Of a stretch of DNA of 64,000 nucleotides, positions 8,000-17,083 are shown one piece after another. A program made the translations under genes and the position numbers. The stretch comes from Devosia sp. SL43 (GTDB taxonomy: Bacteria; Pseudomonadota; Alphaproteobacteria; Rhizobiales; Devosiaceae). The notes under the pieces were generated by a model, which made no database searches, was not told where the DNA came from, and was given only the letters and a program-made list of their open reading frames with translations. The DNA lies in assembly GCF_021729885.1 (NCBI RefSeq), contig NZ_CP063401.1, positions 3,774,501 through 3,838,500 of the forward strand, written 5' to 3'. Position 1 is the first letter of the stretch. Each line of letters starts with the position of its first letter.

Positions 8000-9313
8000 T
8001 TATCGAAAAGCCTTCCCGAAACTGTCGGTCAACGGTGCGAGCAGATATTGCAGCAACGTGTGGTTCGGCTTGCGGAAGTAGGTCTCGACCGCCATGCCAG
8101 GCCCAGTCGGGGGCAGCCCCGCGAGCGCTTCGCGGCTGAGATCGAGGCGCACGGTGAAGTAGCGGGCTCCGGTCCGTTCATCGACATGGCTGTCCGGCGA
8201 GACGAACACGACCTCAGCTTCGAGCGGGGCGTCATCCTTGCGGCTGAGGCCGGAAAACACGATGTCCGCCATCTGACCAACAGCGATGTCATCGATCTCG
8301 ATCGGTGCGACCTTGGCCTCGATCAGCACCGGCTGGTCGTCCGGCACGATCTCGGCGATGACGGCATAGGGTTCGACGGCACTACCGACCGTATTCACAT
8401 GCAGCTTGTCGACGATACCGGGCTGATCGGCCCGCACCTCGACGCGATCCACCGCGACAGTGGCAGCTTCGAGCTGATCGGAGAGTTCCAGCCGCTCCGC
8501 CCCAAGCTTGGCCAGTTCCATGGCCACGTCCTGCGCAAAGGTCGCGTCGAGCGAGGCAAGCCGTGCATCCATCTCGGCAAGCTGCTCATCGACCGAATTG
8601 AGCTGCCCATCCAGCCGCGCTAGGCTGCCGGCAATCCGCGCATCCTCGCGCTCCAGCTCGCGCAACTGCGCGGCACGGCCATAACCATCTGCTGCGGCCG
8701 CCCGGCGTAGAGCCAGATCTTCGGCCAGGCTCGCCGACTGACTGAGCAGGGCATCGCGTTCGCCAACGAGCCCCGCGCGATCCTCGACCAATGCCTGTCG
8801 CTGTGCCGCGATGACCGACTGGTCGGCGGCGCGCCGCACTGCGCGCTGGGCGTGCTCGGCCTGCTGCCCTGCGATGACGCTGGTCACGAGGCCCGCATCA
8901 TAGCCGGCAAACCGGGTCGTGAGATCGGCCGGGAAATCCTGCCCGTCGCGCTCGGCGGCCAGCCGGGCCAGCGTCACGTCCAGCACTGCCAGTCGTGCCG
9001 TGAGCTGCCCCAGTGCAGCCTTCTCGGCCTCGGGACTCATCACCGCAATCACGTCACCGGCCGCGACCCGGTCACCTTCGGCAACGTTGATGGCGGCAAT
9101 CACCCCGCCACGGTCGTAGCGCAGCATCTGCGTGCGTCCATCTGTCACCACGATACCGGGTGCGATGACGGCGCCGGAGATCGGCGCGACAACAGTCCAG
9201 ACGCCGAACACAGCCATAAAGGCGCCTATCACCAGGCCGCCAAGGCGGGTAGTGGCGGAGAAGTCGGTCACGCGGTGGCGCAGTGCGGTGTAGTCAGGGG
9301 CAAGCTCGACCAT
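8000..9313 (-). CDS. Type I secretion membrane-fusion (HlyD/PrtE-family) adaptor
   Basis: 437-residue periplasmic adaptor linking the inner-membrane ATPase to a TolC-like channel. A short cytosolic N terminus precedes one membrane segment (about 23-45, LGGLVIGAFMAVFGVWTVVA). A lipoyl/barrel half-motif follows (GGVIAAINVAEGDRVAAGDVI, about 70-90, with the sequence split here as GGVIAAINV and EGDRVAAGD). A long alpha-helical coiled-coil hairpin occupies about 100-280, and the second lipoyl half and beta-barrel come next (V-RADQPGIVDKLHV, IVPDDQPVLIEAKV, DSHVDERTGARYFTVRL). Its ATG overlaps the stop of the ATPase gene (ATGA), so the two are translationally coupled. The cargo gene follows 142 bases downstream on the same strand. 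Confidence 0.92.
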   Translation of the reverse strand: MVELAPDYTALRHRVTDFSATTRLGGLVIGAFMAVFGVWTVVAPISGAVIAPGIVVTDGRTQMLRYDRGGVIAAINVAEGDRVAAGDVIAVMSPEAEKAALGQLTARLAVLDVTLARLAAERDGQDFPADLTTRFAGYDAGLVTSVIAGQQAEHAQRAVRRAADQSVIAAQRQALVEDRAGLVGERDALLSQSASLAEDLALRRAAAADGYGRAAQLRELEREDARIAGSLARLDGQLNSVDEQLAEMDARLASLDATFAQDVAMELAKLGAERLELSDQLEAATVAVDRVEVRADQPGIVDKLHVNTVGSAVEPYAVIAEIVPDDQPVLIEAKVAPIEIDDIAVGQMADIVFSGLSRKDDAPLEAEVVFVSPDSHVDERTGARYFTVRLDLSREALAGLPPTGPGMAVETYFRKPNHTLLQYLLAPLTDSFGKAFR

Positions 9314-11070
9314 CAGACGTCTCCCGCCTGTGAGTGCTGTGCCGGCGTGTAGGTCCGGCGATGGTTGGCGGCATGCGCGGTGATGCGGGCGCCGTCCTGG
9401 CTGTTCATGGCCCTGGGGAAGACGTCGCGCGCCGGCCGGCAGGATTCGAGCCGCCCGTCGCGGACCAGCGCCACCCGGTCGGCAACGGCTAGGATCGAGT
9501 TGCGTTGCGAAACCACCACGATCGCCCGGCCACGCGCTTTTTCGGCCGCGAGCGCATCGATCAGCGCACGTTCGCCATCGCTGTCGAGATGCGCATTGGG
9601 TTCGTCCAGCACGAGCAGCTTCGGCTCGCCGAACAGCGCCCGTGCCAGGCCGATGCGTTGGGCCTGGCCGCCAGACAGGCGAATGCCGCCGGTACCGAGC
9701 CGCGTCATATAGCCATCGGGCAGCCGGGCGATGAATTCATGCGCATTGGCGCGTTGCGCCGCGGTGATGATGGCTAGGTCCGGCACTCCTTCGGCAAAGC
9801 GCGCGATGTTCTGCGCCACGGTACCATCGAGCAGCTCGCTTTCCTGCCCGAGATAGCCCATCGCCGCACCGCGCTGGTCGGTCGGCCATTGTGCCAGGTC
9901 AAAGCCATCGAGCCGCACATGGCCGCTGGTGGGCGCGGCAATGCCGGCGATCAGCCGCGCCAGCGTCGACTTGCCGGCGCCGCTCGGCCCCATGACCGCG
10001 GTGATTTCGCCGGGCTCGACCACCATGCTCACTTCGCTGAGCAAGGCCCGCTTGCCCAGCTTCTCCGGCACGTCGAAGCCAACCGCTTCCAGCGTCAATC
10101 GACCCGTGGGCTCCGGCAGCTCGATAGACGGCGTCTGCGCCTTTGCCTCCAGCGCGACCAGTACGGCGCTGACCTTCTCATGCGCCGCAATACCCTGCAG
10201 CAGCTGCCGCCAGCCGCCGATCATCTGCTCGATCGGCGCCAGCGCCTTCCCCGACAACAGCGACGCGGCAAAGATCAGCCCGGCCGACATCTGTCCGATC
10301 AGCACCAGATAGGCGCCGATGCCCAGCATCAGGATCTGCAGCACCTGCCGCACGAAACGGGTGAGACCCATGTAATACGCATTGACCGACCCTGCCTCGT
10401 CGGCCGCGGCCGATGCCGCGATGGCCTGCTGCTCCCAGCGGCCGATCATCTGCGGCGCCATGCCCATGGCCCTGACGTCTTCGCTGTGGTTGAGCGCCGC
10501 CGCCGCATAGCGACTTGCTTGCGACTGATGCGCCGAGCCACGCTGGCTGGTATCGCCCAGCGCCGTGTTGTTGAGCACGGCGATGCCGACCAGGATCGCG
10601 CCGCCGGCCAGCGCAACGGCGCCGAGCAGGGGATGAGCGAAAAACAGCACCAGGAAATACAACGGCGCGAAGGGCAGGTCGTAGAGCCCCAGAAACGTTC
10701 GGCTCGACAGGACTTGCCGAGCCACGCCGGCCTGGCGCACCGCGTCTGCGATGTCGGTGCCAGCATCGGCCGCCAGACCGCCCTCGAGCAACGCATGCGT
10801 TGCCGCTAGCTCGTACCGAGCACTCAGCTTTTGCGCGATGATCGAGCGGGCCGATTCCAGCAGGCCGTAGACGGCGAATGCAGCCGTCACCAGCAGCGTC
10901 AGGTATATGAGCGTCTCGAAGCCATGCCCCGGCAGTACGTGGCTATAGACCTGCGTCATGTAGATGGGCGAGGCCAGCATAAGGATGTTGACGGCGGTCG
11001 AAAACAACCAGAGCCAGCCGGTGGCATCCCGGAACAGGCTGTCGAGTGGTCCGCGCTTGAGTCCGAACAT
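9313..11070 (-). CDS. Type I secretion ABC permease/ATPase (PrtD/HlyB-like, no C39 domain)
   Basis: 585-residue half-transporter that couples ATP hydrolysis to export of an unfolded cargo. The N-terminal membrane domain (about 15-300) has the PrtD-type opening SLFRDATGWLWLFSTAVN and segments near 20-40, 55-75, 130-170 and 240-275. The ATPase domain carries Walker A GPSGAGKST (361-369), the signature LSGGQAQRIGLARAL (465-479) and Walker B LLVLDEP (485-491). There is no peptidase C39 or CLD domain, as expected for exporters of RTX-like proteins with an uncleaved C-terminal signal. The last roughly 40 residues are unstructured. It is the first gene of the adaptor-cargo operon. Confidence 0.93.
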   Translation of the reverse strand: MFGLKRGPLDSLFRDATGWLWLFSTAVNILMLASPIYMTQVYSHVLPGHGFETLIYLTLLVTAAFAVYGLLESARSIIAQKLSARYELAATHALLEGGLAADAGTDIADAVRQAGVARQVLSSRTFLGLYDLPFAPLYFLVLFFAHPLLGAVALAGGAILVGIAVLNNTALGDTSQRGSAHQSQASRYAAAALNHSEDVRAMGMAPQMIGRWEQQAIAASAAADEAGSVNAYYMGLTRFVRQVLQILMLGIGAYLVLIGQMSAGLIFAASLLSGKALAPIEQMIGGWRQLLQGIAAHEKVSAVLVALEAKAQTPSIELPEPTGRLTLEAVGFDVPEKLGKRALLSEVSMVVEPGEITAVMGPSGAGKSTLARLIAGIAAPTSGHVRLDGFDLAQWPTDQRGAAMGYLGQESELLDGTVAQNIARFAEGVPDLAIITAAQRANAHEFIARLPDGYMTRLGTGGIRLSGGQAQRIGLARALFGEPKLLVLDEPNAHLDSDGERALIDALAAEKARGRAIVVVSQRNSILAVADRVALVRDGRLESCRPARDVFPRAMNSQDGARITAHAANHRRTYTPAQHSQAGDV

Positions 11071-11245
11071 GAGGTGCCGCCGCTCCTGCCTTGAGCCATC
11101 AGGCTTAGGCCAAGGGCGGTGCGGGCGAAATCAAGTCCTCAACAAAAGGTAAACCACCAGGGTAAACGGCGGAGACTCACGGGTTTTTCGCGCCCGGTGC
11201 GACGGCATTATCGCGGCATTAACCATAATCATCGAAATGTGACGC
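11071..11245. promoter_or_regulatory. Divergent promoter region of the type I secretion locus
   Basis: 175 bases between the ATPase gene (minus) and the TolC-like gene (plus). It contains a direct repeat GGTAAAC at 11148-11154 and 11161-11167 (13-base period) and an AT-rich patch ATTAACCATAATCATC near 11218-11233 upstream of the TolC-like start. Both transcription units must be driven from here. I could not fix -35/-10 boxes with confidence. Confidence 0.4.
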
Positions 11246-12613
11246 ATGCGCGCAAAGCGGTCCAGCCTGTGGTCGTCCGTTAGCCTCGCCATGGCGTGCC
11301 GCATCGGCGCGCTGGCGGGCCTCGCTCTGTGCAGCGCTCCCGCTCTGGCCGAACAGATCGGGCTCCGCCCATCGATGACGGCGACCAGCTATATCCACGT
11401 CATGCCATCAGAGGCTTTCTCCAGCAGCTTTGCCGAAATGATCCGCAATGCCGTGCAGAAATCGGACGCCGTGCAGGCCGCTGCCGCGCGCTGGCATGCC
11501 GAGCAATATGGCGTCGACGCCGCTGCCGGGGCGCAATTGCCCAGCGGCGCATTCTTCGGCGAGGCTGGCATTGCCGCCGGCTCCGACAACAACACGCCAT
11601 ACGCCTATGGCGTGCGCGTCTCCGTGCCCCTCTATGACGGCAATAGCGCCGGCTTTGCCACCGAAGCGCAGTCGGCCATGTCCGAAGCAGCACGCCTCGC
11701 GGCGGTGGACGAACTCGCGGCCACGCTGGTCGATCTGGTTGCCGCGGCGGCCTCGATCCGCCGCGCCGAAGAGACGCTCGATGCCCGTCGCGTGCAATAT
11801 GCCGCCATGCAGGACCTGCTCGCCGCCATCGTCAGCGAGCGGGACACAGGCACCGCCAGCAAGGTCGATACCGACCAGGTCGAAGCGCAGCTCGCCCAGA
11901 TCGAGATCGAGCTCAAGGCCGCCGAAGCTGCCCGCATCCAGGCGCGCGAAAGTTTCGCCCGCATAGCCGGCCAAGCCCCGAACTATGTCGGCAATGCCGG
12001 CTCAATCGCGCGCTTCCTGCCGTCAAACCAGGCGGCGGCTTCGGCCATCGCCATCCAGGAAAACCCGCAACTGGCCCAGCGCCTCGCCCTCGCAATTGCG
12101 GCCAACTTCACCACCAGCTCGGTGAAAGCCAGCTTCGGCCCAGACCTGTCGCTCGACCTGAGCGCCGGCGCGTCGGGCGATATGTTCAACACCGTCTCCG
12201 CCTCACCCGAGGCCAGCGCTTTGCTCCGCCTCGAAGTCCCTTTCGCCTTCGGCACCGAGGCTGCCGTGCAGCAACGCGCGCTCGAAGCGCAGGCCGCCGA
12301 ATTCGAAGTCAGCGCCGCGCAGCTCGGCGTTACGGCAGGCATTGAGAGCGCCTATGCCCGTCTCCAGACCACGCGCGGCAGCCTGTCCCTGGCTTACGAA
12401 GCGCTGGAACGGTCTCGCACCGTACTGACAGGCATCAAGACCGAGCGCGATCTGGGTGAACGGTCGATCTTCGATCTGCTGACGGCCCAGAACGCCTTGG
12501 CCGAGGCCAGGATTCGCCTGTCGGGCCTACAGTATGAGCTGACCGTCGCAGAACATCTGCTCGCCGCGCAGATCGGCCGCATCGATGACATCTACGGCCT
12601 GGGCCTTAACTGA
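11246..12613 (+). CDS. TolC-family outer-membrane channel protein
   Basis: 455-residue outer-membrane efflux/secretion channel. An N-terminal signal peptide of about 35 residues (MRAKRSSLWSS..., hydrophobic core ALAGLALCSAPALA, cleavage after ALA) precedes two OEP repeats made of long amphipathic helices: about 60-235 (MIRNAVQKSDAVQAAAARW, LVDLVAAAASIRRAEETLDA) and about 265-450 (LGVTAGIESAYARLQTTRGS, GERSIFDLLTAQNALAEAR). It is divergent from the ATPase and 44 bases ahead of the region leading to the RND pump genes, so it could serve the type I exporter, the RND pump or both. The start at 11246 has only a weak ribosome site; the in-frame ATG at 11290 is an alternative that still leaves a signal peptide. 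Confidence 0.88.
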   Translation: MRAKRSSLWSSVSLAMACRIGALAGLALCSAPALAEQIGLRPSMTATSYIHVMPSEAFSSSFAEMIRNAVQKSDAVQAAAARWHAEQYGVDAAAGAQLPSGAFFGEAGIAAGSDNNTPYAYGVRVSVPLYDGNSAGFATEAQSAMSEAARLAAVDELAATLVDLVAAAASIRRAEETLDARRVQYAAMQDLLAAIVSERDTGTASKVDTDQVEAQLAQIEIELKAAEAARIQARESFARIAGQAPNYVGNAGSIARFLPSNQAAASAIAIQENPQLAQRLALAIAANFTTSSVKASFGPDLSLDLSAGASGDMFNTVSASPEASALLRLEVPFAFGTEAAVQQRALEAQAAEFEVSAAQLGVTAGIESAYARLQTTRGSLSLAYEALERSRTVLTGIKTERDLGERSIFDLLTAQNALAEARIRLSGLQYELTVAEHLLAAQIGRIDDIYGLGLN

Positions 12614-12738
12614 GGCCAACCCCGTAACATCGTTGCGACATTACGGGATTGTAATATGTGGAAAATCGTGGCGCTGCTAAGGTTTGCCGCATATTCGCCG
12701 ATACACCGGCTCATCTCTTAATCTTCGAGGTCCAGCGC

Positions 12739-13917
12739 TTGATCCGGCAGCTTGTGGCATCCCTATGCGTTCTGGCTGCCGCGGCGGTGGCTTGGATAAT
12801 GTTTGTTCCCGGTTCCACCGCGACCCTTGCCAGCTATGGCATTGTTCTACCCTTCGGCCCGCCCGCTGCGGAAGCGACGGCAAGTGGTCCTGGCGCTCGG
12901 CCGGCTGGTGGACCGATCGGTCGCCCGGGCGGTACCAATCGCCAGACCAATGTCGTCACCACATCAGTCACCATGGCGACCATAAACGATACGCTCAATG
13001 CTATCGGCGAAGGCACTGCAGCCAGCTCGGTGACGGTATCGTCCCCGTCGGGCGGCAACCTTGCCGAGGTGCTGGTGCGACCGGGTCAGGTGGTCGCAGC
13101 CGGCGACGTCATCGCCCGGCTTGATGCCGAGGCTGAACAGATCGCTCTCGATCGTGCCAAGCTCGCCGTAGAGGACGCCACGGCGACCCTGACCCGCACC
13201 GAGGGTCTCGCCAGCTCCAACGTCGTCGCCACCACGGCACTGACCGCCGCCCAGCTCGCCGCCGCCAATGCCGACCTCGAACTGCGTAACGCTGAGGTCG
13301 ATCTGGCTCGCCGCACCATCACCAGCCCTATAGCTGGTACAGTCGGCCTCATCCGGGTCACTGCAGGCAATTATGTGCCTGCCCAGACGACAGTCACGAC
13401 CATAGACGATACATCCGCCATCCTGGTCGATTTCTGGGTGCCCGAGCGCTACGCCGCTGCCATCGCCATCGATACGCCGGTCACCGTCACGGCGATCGCC
13501 TTGCCGGGGCGCAATTTCGAAGGCCAGGTCAGCGCCATCGATAATCGCATCGATCCGGCCAGCCGCACGCTTCAAGTGCAGGCCGAAATCCCCAATGACG
13601 ACGCAGCCCTGCGCGCTGGCATGTCCTTCTCGGTCGCGCTGCGCTTCTCGGGCGAACAATACCCAACGGTCAATCCGCTGGCCATCCTGTGGTCGGCAGA
13701 GGGCTCCTATGTCTGGAAATACGATGCCGGCAAGGCCACCAGGGTCATGGCCGAAATCGTACAGCGCAATAGCGACGGCGTGCTGGTGCGGGGCGATCTC
13801 AGGCCCGGCGATGCCATCATCACCGAGGGCATTTTGCAGCTCAGCGAAGGCGCCGAGGTGACCTTGCTCGACGGCCCGGATGGCGCTCCATCCAGCACTG
13901 CAGCCTCGGAGCTCTAG
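12739..13917 (+). CDS. RND efflux periplasmic adaptor (AcrA/MdtA family)
   Basis: Membrane-fusion protein of an RND pump, about 392 residues. I place the start at the TTG at 12739 because GAGG sits 8 bases before it and the protein then opens with a membrane anchor (LIRQLVASLCVLAAAAVAWIMF); a GTG at 12658 would add 27 residues lacking any family feature. A Gly/Pro-rich linker comes next, followed by the first lipoyl half (GGNLAEVLVRPGQVVAAGDVI), a short coiled coil (EQIALDRAKLAVEDATATL ... DLELRNAEVDLARRT), the second lipoyl half (SPIAGTVGLIRVTAGNYV) and the barrel and membrane-proximal domains (FEGQVSAIDNRIDPASRTL). The RND permease starts three bases after its stop. Confidence 0.9.
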   Translation: MIRQLVASLCVLAAAAVAWIMFVPGSTATLASYGIVLPFGPPAAEATASGPGARPAGGPIGRPGGTNRQTNVVTTSVTMATINDTLNAIGEGTAASSVTVSSPSGGNLAEVLVRPGQVVAAGDVIARLDAEAEQIALDRAKLAVEDATATLTRTEGLASSNVVATTALTAAQLAAANADLELRNAEVDLARRTITSPIAGTVGLIRVTAGNYVPAQTTVTTIDDTSAILVDFWVPERYAAAIAIDTPVTVTAIALPGRNFEGQVSAIDNRIDPASRTLQVQAEIPNDDAALRAGMSFSVALRFSGEQYPTVNPLAILWSAEGSYVWKYDAGKATRVMAEIVQRNSDGVLVRGDLRPGDAIITEGILQLSEGAEVTLLDGPDGAPSSTAASEL

Positions 13918-13919
13918 CC

Positions 13920-16900
13920 ATGTCGATTGCCCAGAAGAACGAACGTGGTGGCACTCTGGCAGCTCTGTTCGTTCGTCGCCCGGTGCTGGCGGTCGTCATC
14001 AACGCGCTGATCGTCGTTGCCGGCCTCGCCGCCTTGCTGGGCGCCGAGGTGCGCGAGCTTCCCAGCGTCGAGCAACCTGTGCTGTCCATCTCGACCAGCT
14101 TTCCCGGGGCCGCCGCCGAAACTGTGGATCGCGAGGTGACAGCCGTAGTCGAGGGCGCCGTCGCGCGTGTCCAGGGCGTCACTGCCATCTCGTCCAGCTC
14201 CTCGACCGGCAACAGCCGCGTCACTCTCGAGTTTGCCGACGGCACCAATCTCGACACCGCCACATCTGACGTCCGCGACGCCCTGAGCCGGGCCACCCGT
14301 GGCCTGCCTGATGGCGTCGAAGATCCCACCATCTTCAAGGCTGACAGCGACGCCCAGGCGGTCATCCAACTCGCCGTGACCTCCGACACACTTTCGGTCG
14401 GTCAACTCAGCGAACTGGTCGAGGGCGTCATCTCCGAACGCCTCGGCGCTGTGGATGGCGTTGCCGAAGTCCAGGTCTATGGCACGCGCAACACCGCCTT
14501 CGAGATCGATGTCGATCCGCTGAAGCTGGCGAGCCTCGGGCTGACCGTGGCCGATGTGCGCAACGCGCTGTCCACCATCGCCCTCGATACCCCCGCCGGC
14601 TCGATCAACGGCCCCAACCAGAACATCTCGGTCCGGGCCATTTCCGAAGTGACGACGCCGCAGGATTTCGAGCGCATCGTCATCAATGGCCGGACCCTGC
14701 TCGGCGATGTCGCCACAGTGGTTTTCGATGCCGCCGCCAGCACATCCTCGCTCCGTTCAGATGGACGGCCCGGCATTGGCCTTGGCATCGTGCGGCAGGC
14801 GCAGTCCAACACGATCGAGATTTCCGAAGGCATCCACGCCGCCGTCGATACTCTCAACGAGACGCTGCCCGAAGGCGTCAATATCAAGGTGTCGAGCGAC
14901 GATGCCATCTTCATCGATGGTGCATTGCACGAGGTCGAGATCGCGCTTGTCGTGTCGCTCGTCGTGGTGGTGGCGGTCATCTTCCTCTTCCTGCTCGATT
15001 GGCGCGCCACCATCGTGCCGGCCCTTTCCATGCCCATTGCATTGCTTGGCGCCGTAGCCGGCATCTATCTCGCCGGCTTCTCGCTCAACATCATCACTTT
15101 GCTCGCTTTGGTCCTGGCCACCGGCCTCGTGGTCGACGACGCCATCGTGGTGCTGGAAAATATCGTGCGCCGCAAAGCACTGGGCGCCGGTCCCCGTGCC
15201 GCTGCGGTGCTCGGCACGCAGGAGGTGTTTTTCGCTGTCGTCGCCACCACGCTGACGCTGAGCGCGGTGTTCATCCCGCTATCGTTTCTCGACGGCCAGA
15301 CCGGACGCTTGTTCCGCGAATTCGGCTTCACCCTGGCCATCGCGGTCCTGCTCAGTTCTGTCGTCGCCCTCTCCATGGGCCCGATGATCGCTTCGCGTTT
15401 CCTCAAGCCGCACGAAGAGTATCAGCATGGCGGTGTTGTGGGCGCCATCGGGCGCGGGTTCGCGGGCATCTATCGTGCCACGCTCAAGATCGCCTTGCGC
15501 AATCCCTTCGTGGTGGTGCTCATCGCCTTGCTGTTCGCCGGCTCCGCCTTCTTTGTTTATGGCAACCTGCGCCAGGAAATCACGCCGCCTGAGGATCGCT
15601 CGCAGATCCAGCTGCGCGTCCAGGCACCCAATACGGTCAGCCTCGACTATATCCGCACCCAGCTCTCGCGCGTGGAATCCATGCTGCAGCCTTTCGTCGA
15701 CAGTGGCGAAGTGCAGTCGATCTTTGTGCTGTCAGGCTGGGGCAGCGGCGGCTCGCTGACCTTGACGCTGGCGCCATGGGGTGAGCGCGAACGCAGCCAG
15801 CAGCAGATCGCTGCCGACATTACCGCGCTCATGGCGCAGGTGCCCGGCGTGCGGGCTTCGGTGGGGCAGGGCAATAGCCTGGGCATTCGTGGCGGCGGTT
15901 CCGGCCTGCAGTTTGCCGTGGTCGGTTCGGACTATGCGGTGCTCGCCGAAACTGCGCAGACCATCGCCGATCGCCTTGAGGAAGACGGTCGTTTCGGGCG
16001 CGTGACCGTGAATTATGACACCACTCAACCACAGCTCACACTGACGGTCGATCGCGCCAATGCGGATGCCTTGGGCATCGATATCAATGGCCTGGCGACC
16101 ACCATGCAGGCCATGATCGACGGCAGCGACGTCGGCAACGTGTTTATCAACGACACTAGCTACACCGTCCGCATGGTGTCGAGCAGCAATCCGGTCAACG
16201 ATCCGCGCGATCTCGAAAGCCTGTTCGTCAAGACGGCTGATGGCCGCTACGTGCCGATGTCGACCATCGCCACCATCACCGAAGCGGCCGTGCCGCCGTC
16301 GCTGCGGCGCGAGGAACAGCGGCGGGCCGTCCCCGTTACGGCCAGCCTGGATGGTGGCCTGGCGCTTGGCGATGCCTATTACCAGGTGCTCGACATGGCA
16401 CGCCCCATTCTGCCCGAGGGGGTCTCGATCATTCCCCTGGCCGAAGCCAAGACCATTGGCGATGCCACCAGCGGCCTCTTCATCACCTTCGGCTTTGCGC
16501 TGGTGATTATCCTGTTGGTGCTGGCCGCCCAGTTCGAAAGCCTGTGGAGCGCAATCATCGTCATGACCACCGTGCCTTTCGGCGTGGCGGCGGCGCTCTA
16601 TGCGCTGCTGGTCACGGGGGGAAGTCTCAATATCTTCAGCCAGATCGGACTGGTGCTCGTGGTGGGCATCATGGCCAAAAACGGCATCCTGATCGTCGAA
16701 TTCGCCAACCAGCTGCGCGACAAGGGTCTCTCGGTGGCCGAGGCCATCGAGCAGGCCTCCAACATCCGGCTGCGCCCTGTGATGATGACCATGATCGCCA
16801 CCATTCTGGGTGGTTTGCCGCTGGTTCTGGCCAAGGGAGCCGGCGCTGAAGCCCGCTCAGCCCTGGGCTGGGTGATGGTTGGTGGACTGAGTTTTGCAGC

Positions 16901-17033
16901 GATCTCGACGCTCTATTTGACGCCCGTCGCCTACCTCCTGCTGGCGCGCTTCAGCAAGCCAAAGGCGGAGGAAGAAGCTCGGCTCGAGCGGGAGCTCGAC
17001 GCTGCCAACGGCATCGCCGAGCCGGCGGAATAG
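13920..17033 (+). CDS. RND multidrug efflux permease (AcrB/MdtB family)
   Basis: 1037-residue proton-driven inner-membrane pump, the normal length for the HAE1 family. TM1 lies at about 20-42 (FVRRPVLAVVINALIVVAG). The first periplasmic porter domain follows, then TM2-6. TM4 carries the proton-relay pair D406-D407 (ATGLVVDDAIVVLENI), equivalent to AcrB D407/D408. A second porter half and TM7-12 follow, with the conserved QIGLVLVVGIMAKNGILIVEFAN block. The C-terminal tail is charged (KPKAEEEARLERELD). It is coupled to the adaptor upstream (3-base gap). No local TetR or LysR regulator is present, so control is unclear. Substrate range cannot be predicted. Confidence 0.95.
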   Translation: MSIAQKNERGGTLAALFVRRPVLAVVINALIVVAGLAALLGAEVRELPSVEQPVLSISTSFPGAAAETVDREVTAVVEGAVARVQGVTAISSSSSTGNSRVTLEFADGTNLDTATSDVRDALSRATRGLPDGVEDPTIFKADSDAQAVIQLAVTSDTLSVGQLSELVEGVISERLGAVDGVAEVQVYGTRNTAFEIDVDPLKLASLGLTVADVRNALSTIALDTPAGSINGPNQNISVRAISEVTTPQDFERIVINGRTLLGDVATVVFDAAASTSSLRSDGRPGIGLGIVRQAQSNTIEISEGIHAAVDTLNETLPEGVNIKVSSDDAIFIDGALHEVEIALVVSLVVVVAVIFLFLLDWRATIVPALSMPIALLGAVAGIYLAGFSLNIITLLALVLATGLVVDDAIVVLENIVRRKALGAGPRAAAVLGTQEVFFAVVATTLTLSAVFIPLSFLDGQTGRLFREFGFTLAIAVLLSSVVALSMGPMIASRFLKPHEEYQHGGVVGAIGRGFAGIYRATLKIALRNPFVVVLIALLFAGSAFFVYGNLRQEITPPEDRSQIQLRVQAPNTVSLDYIRTQLSRVESMLQPFVDSGEVQSIFVLSGWGSGGSLTLTLAPWGERERSQQQIAADITALMAQVPGVRASVGQGNSLGIRGGGSGLQFAVVGSDYAVLAETAQTIADRLEEDGRFGRVTVNYDTTQPQLTLTVDRANADALGIDINGLATTMQAMIDGSDVGNVFINDTSYTVRMVSSSNPVNDPRDLESLFVKTADGRYVPMSTIATITEAAVPPSLRREEQRRAVPVTASLDGGLALGDAYYQVLDMARPILPEGVSIIPLAEAKTIGDATSGLFITFGFALVIILLVLAAQFESLWSAIIVMTTVPFGVAAALYALLVTGGSLNIFSQIGLVLVVGIMAKNGILIVEFANQLRDKGLSVAEAIEQASNIRLRPVMMTMIATILGGLPLVLAKGAGAEARSALGWVMVGGLSFAAISTLYLTPVAYLLLARFSKPKAEEEARLERELDAANGIAEPAE

Positions 17034-17083
17034 CTGTCGGTCGCCGCAGCAGCAATCACACGGTGGTCATACGTTGCAGAAGC

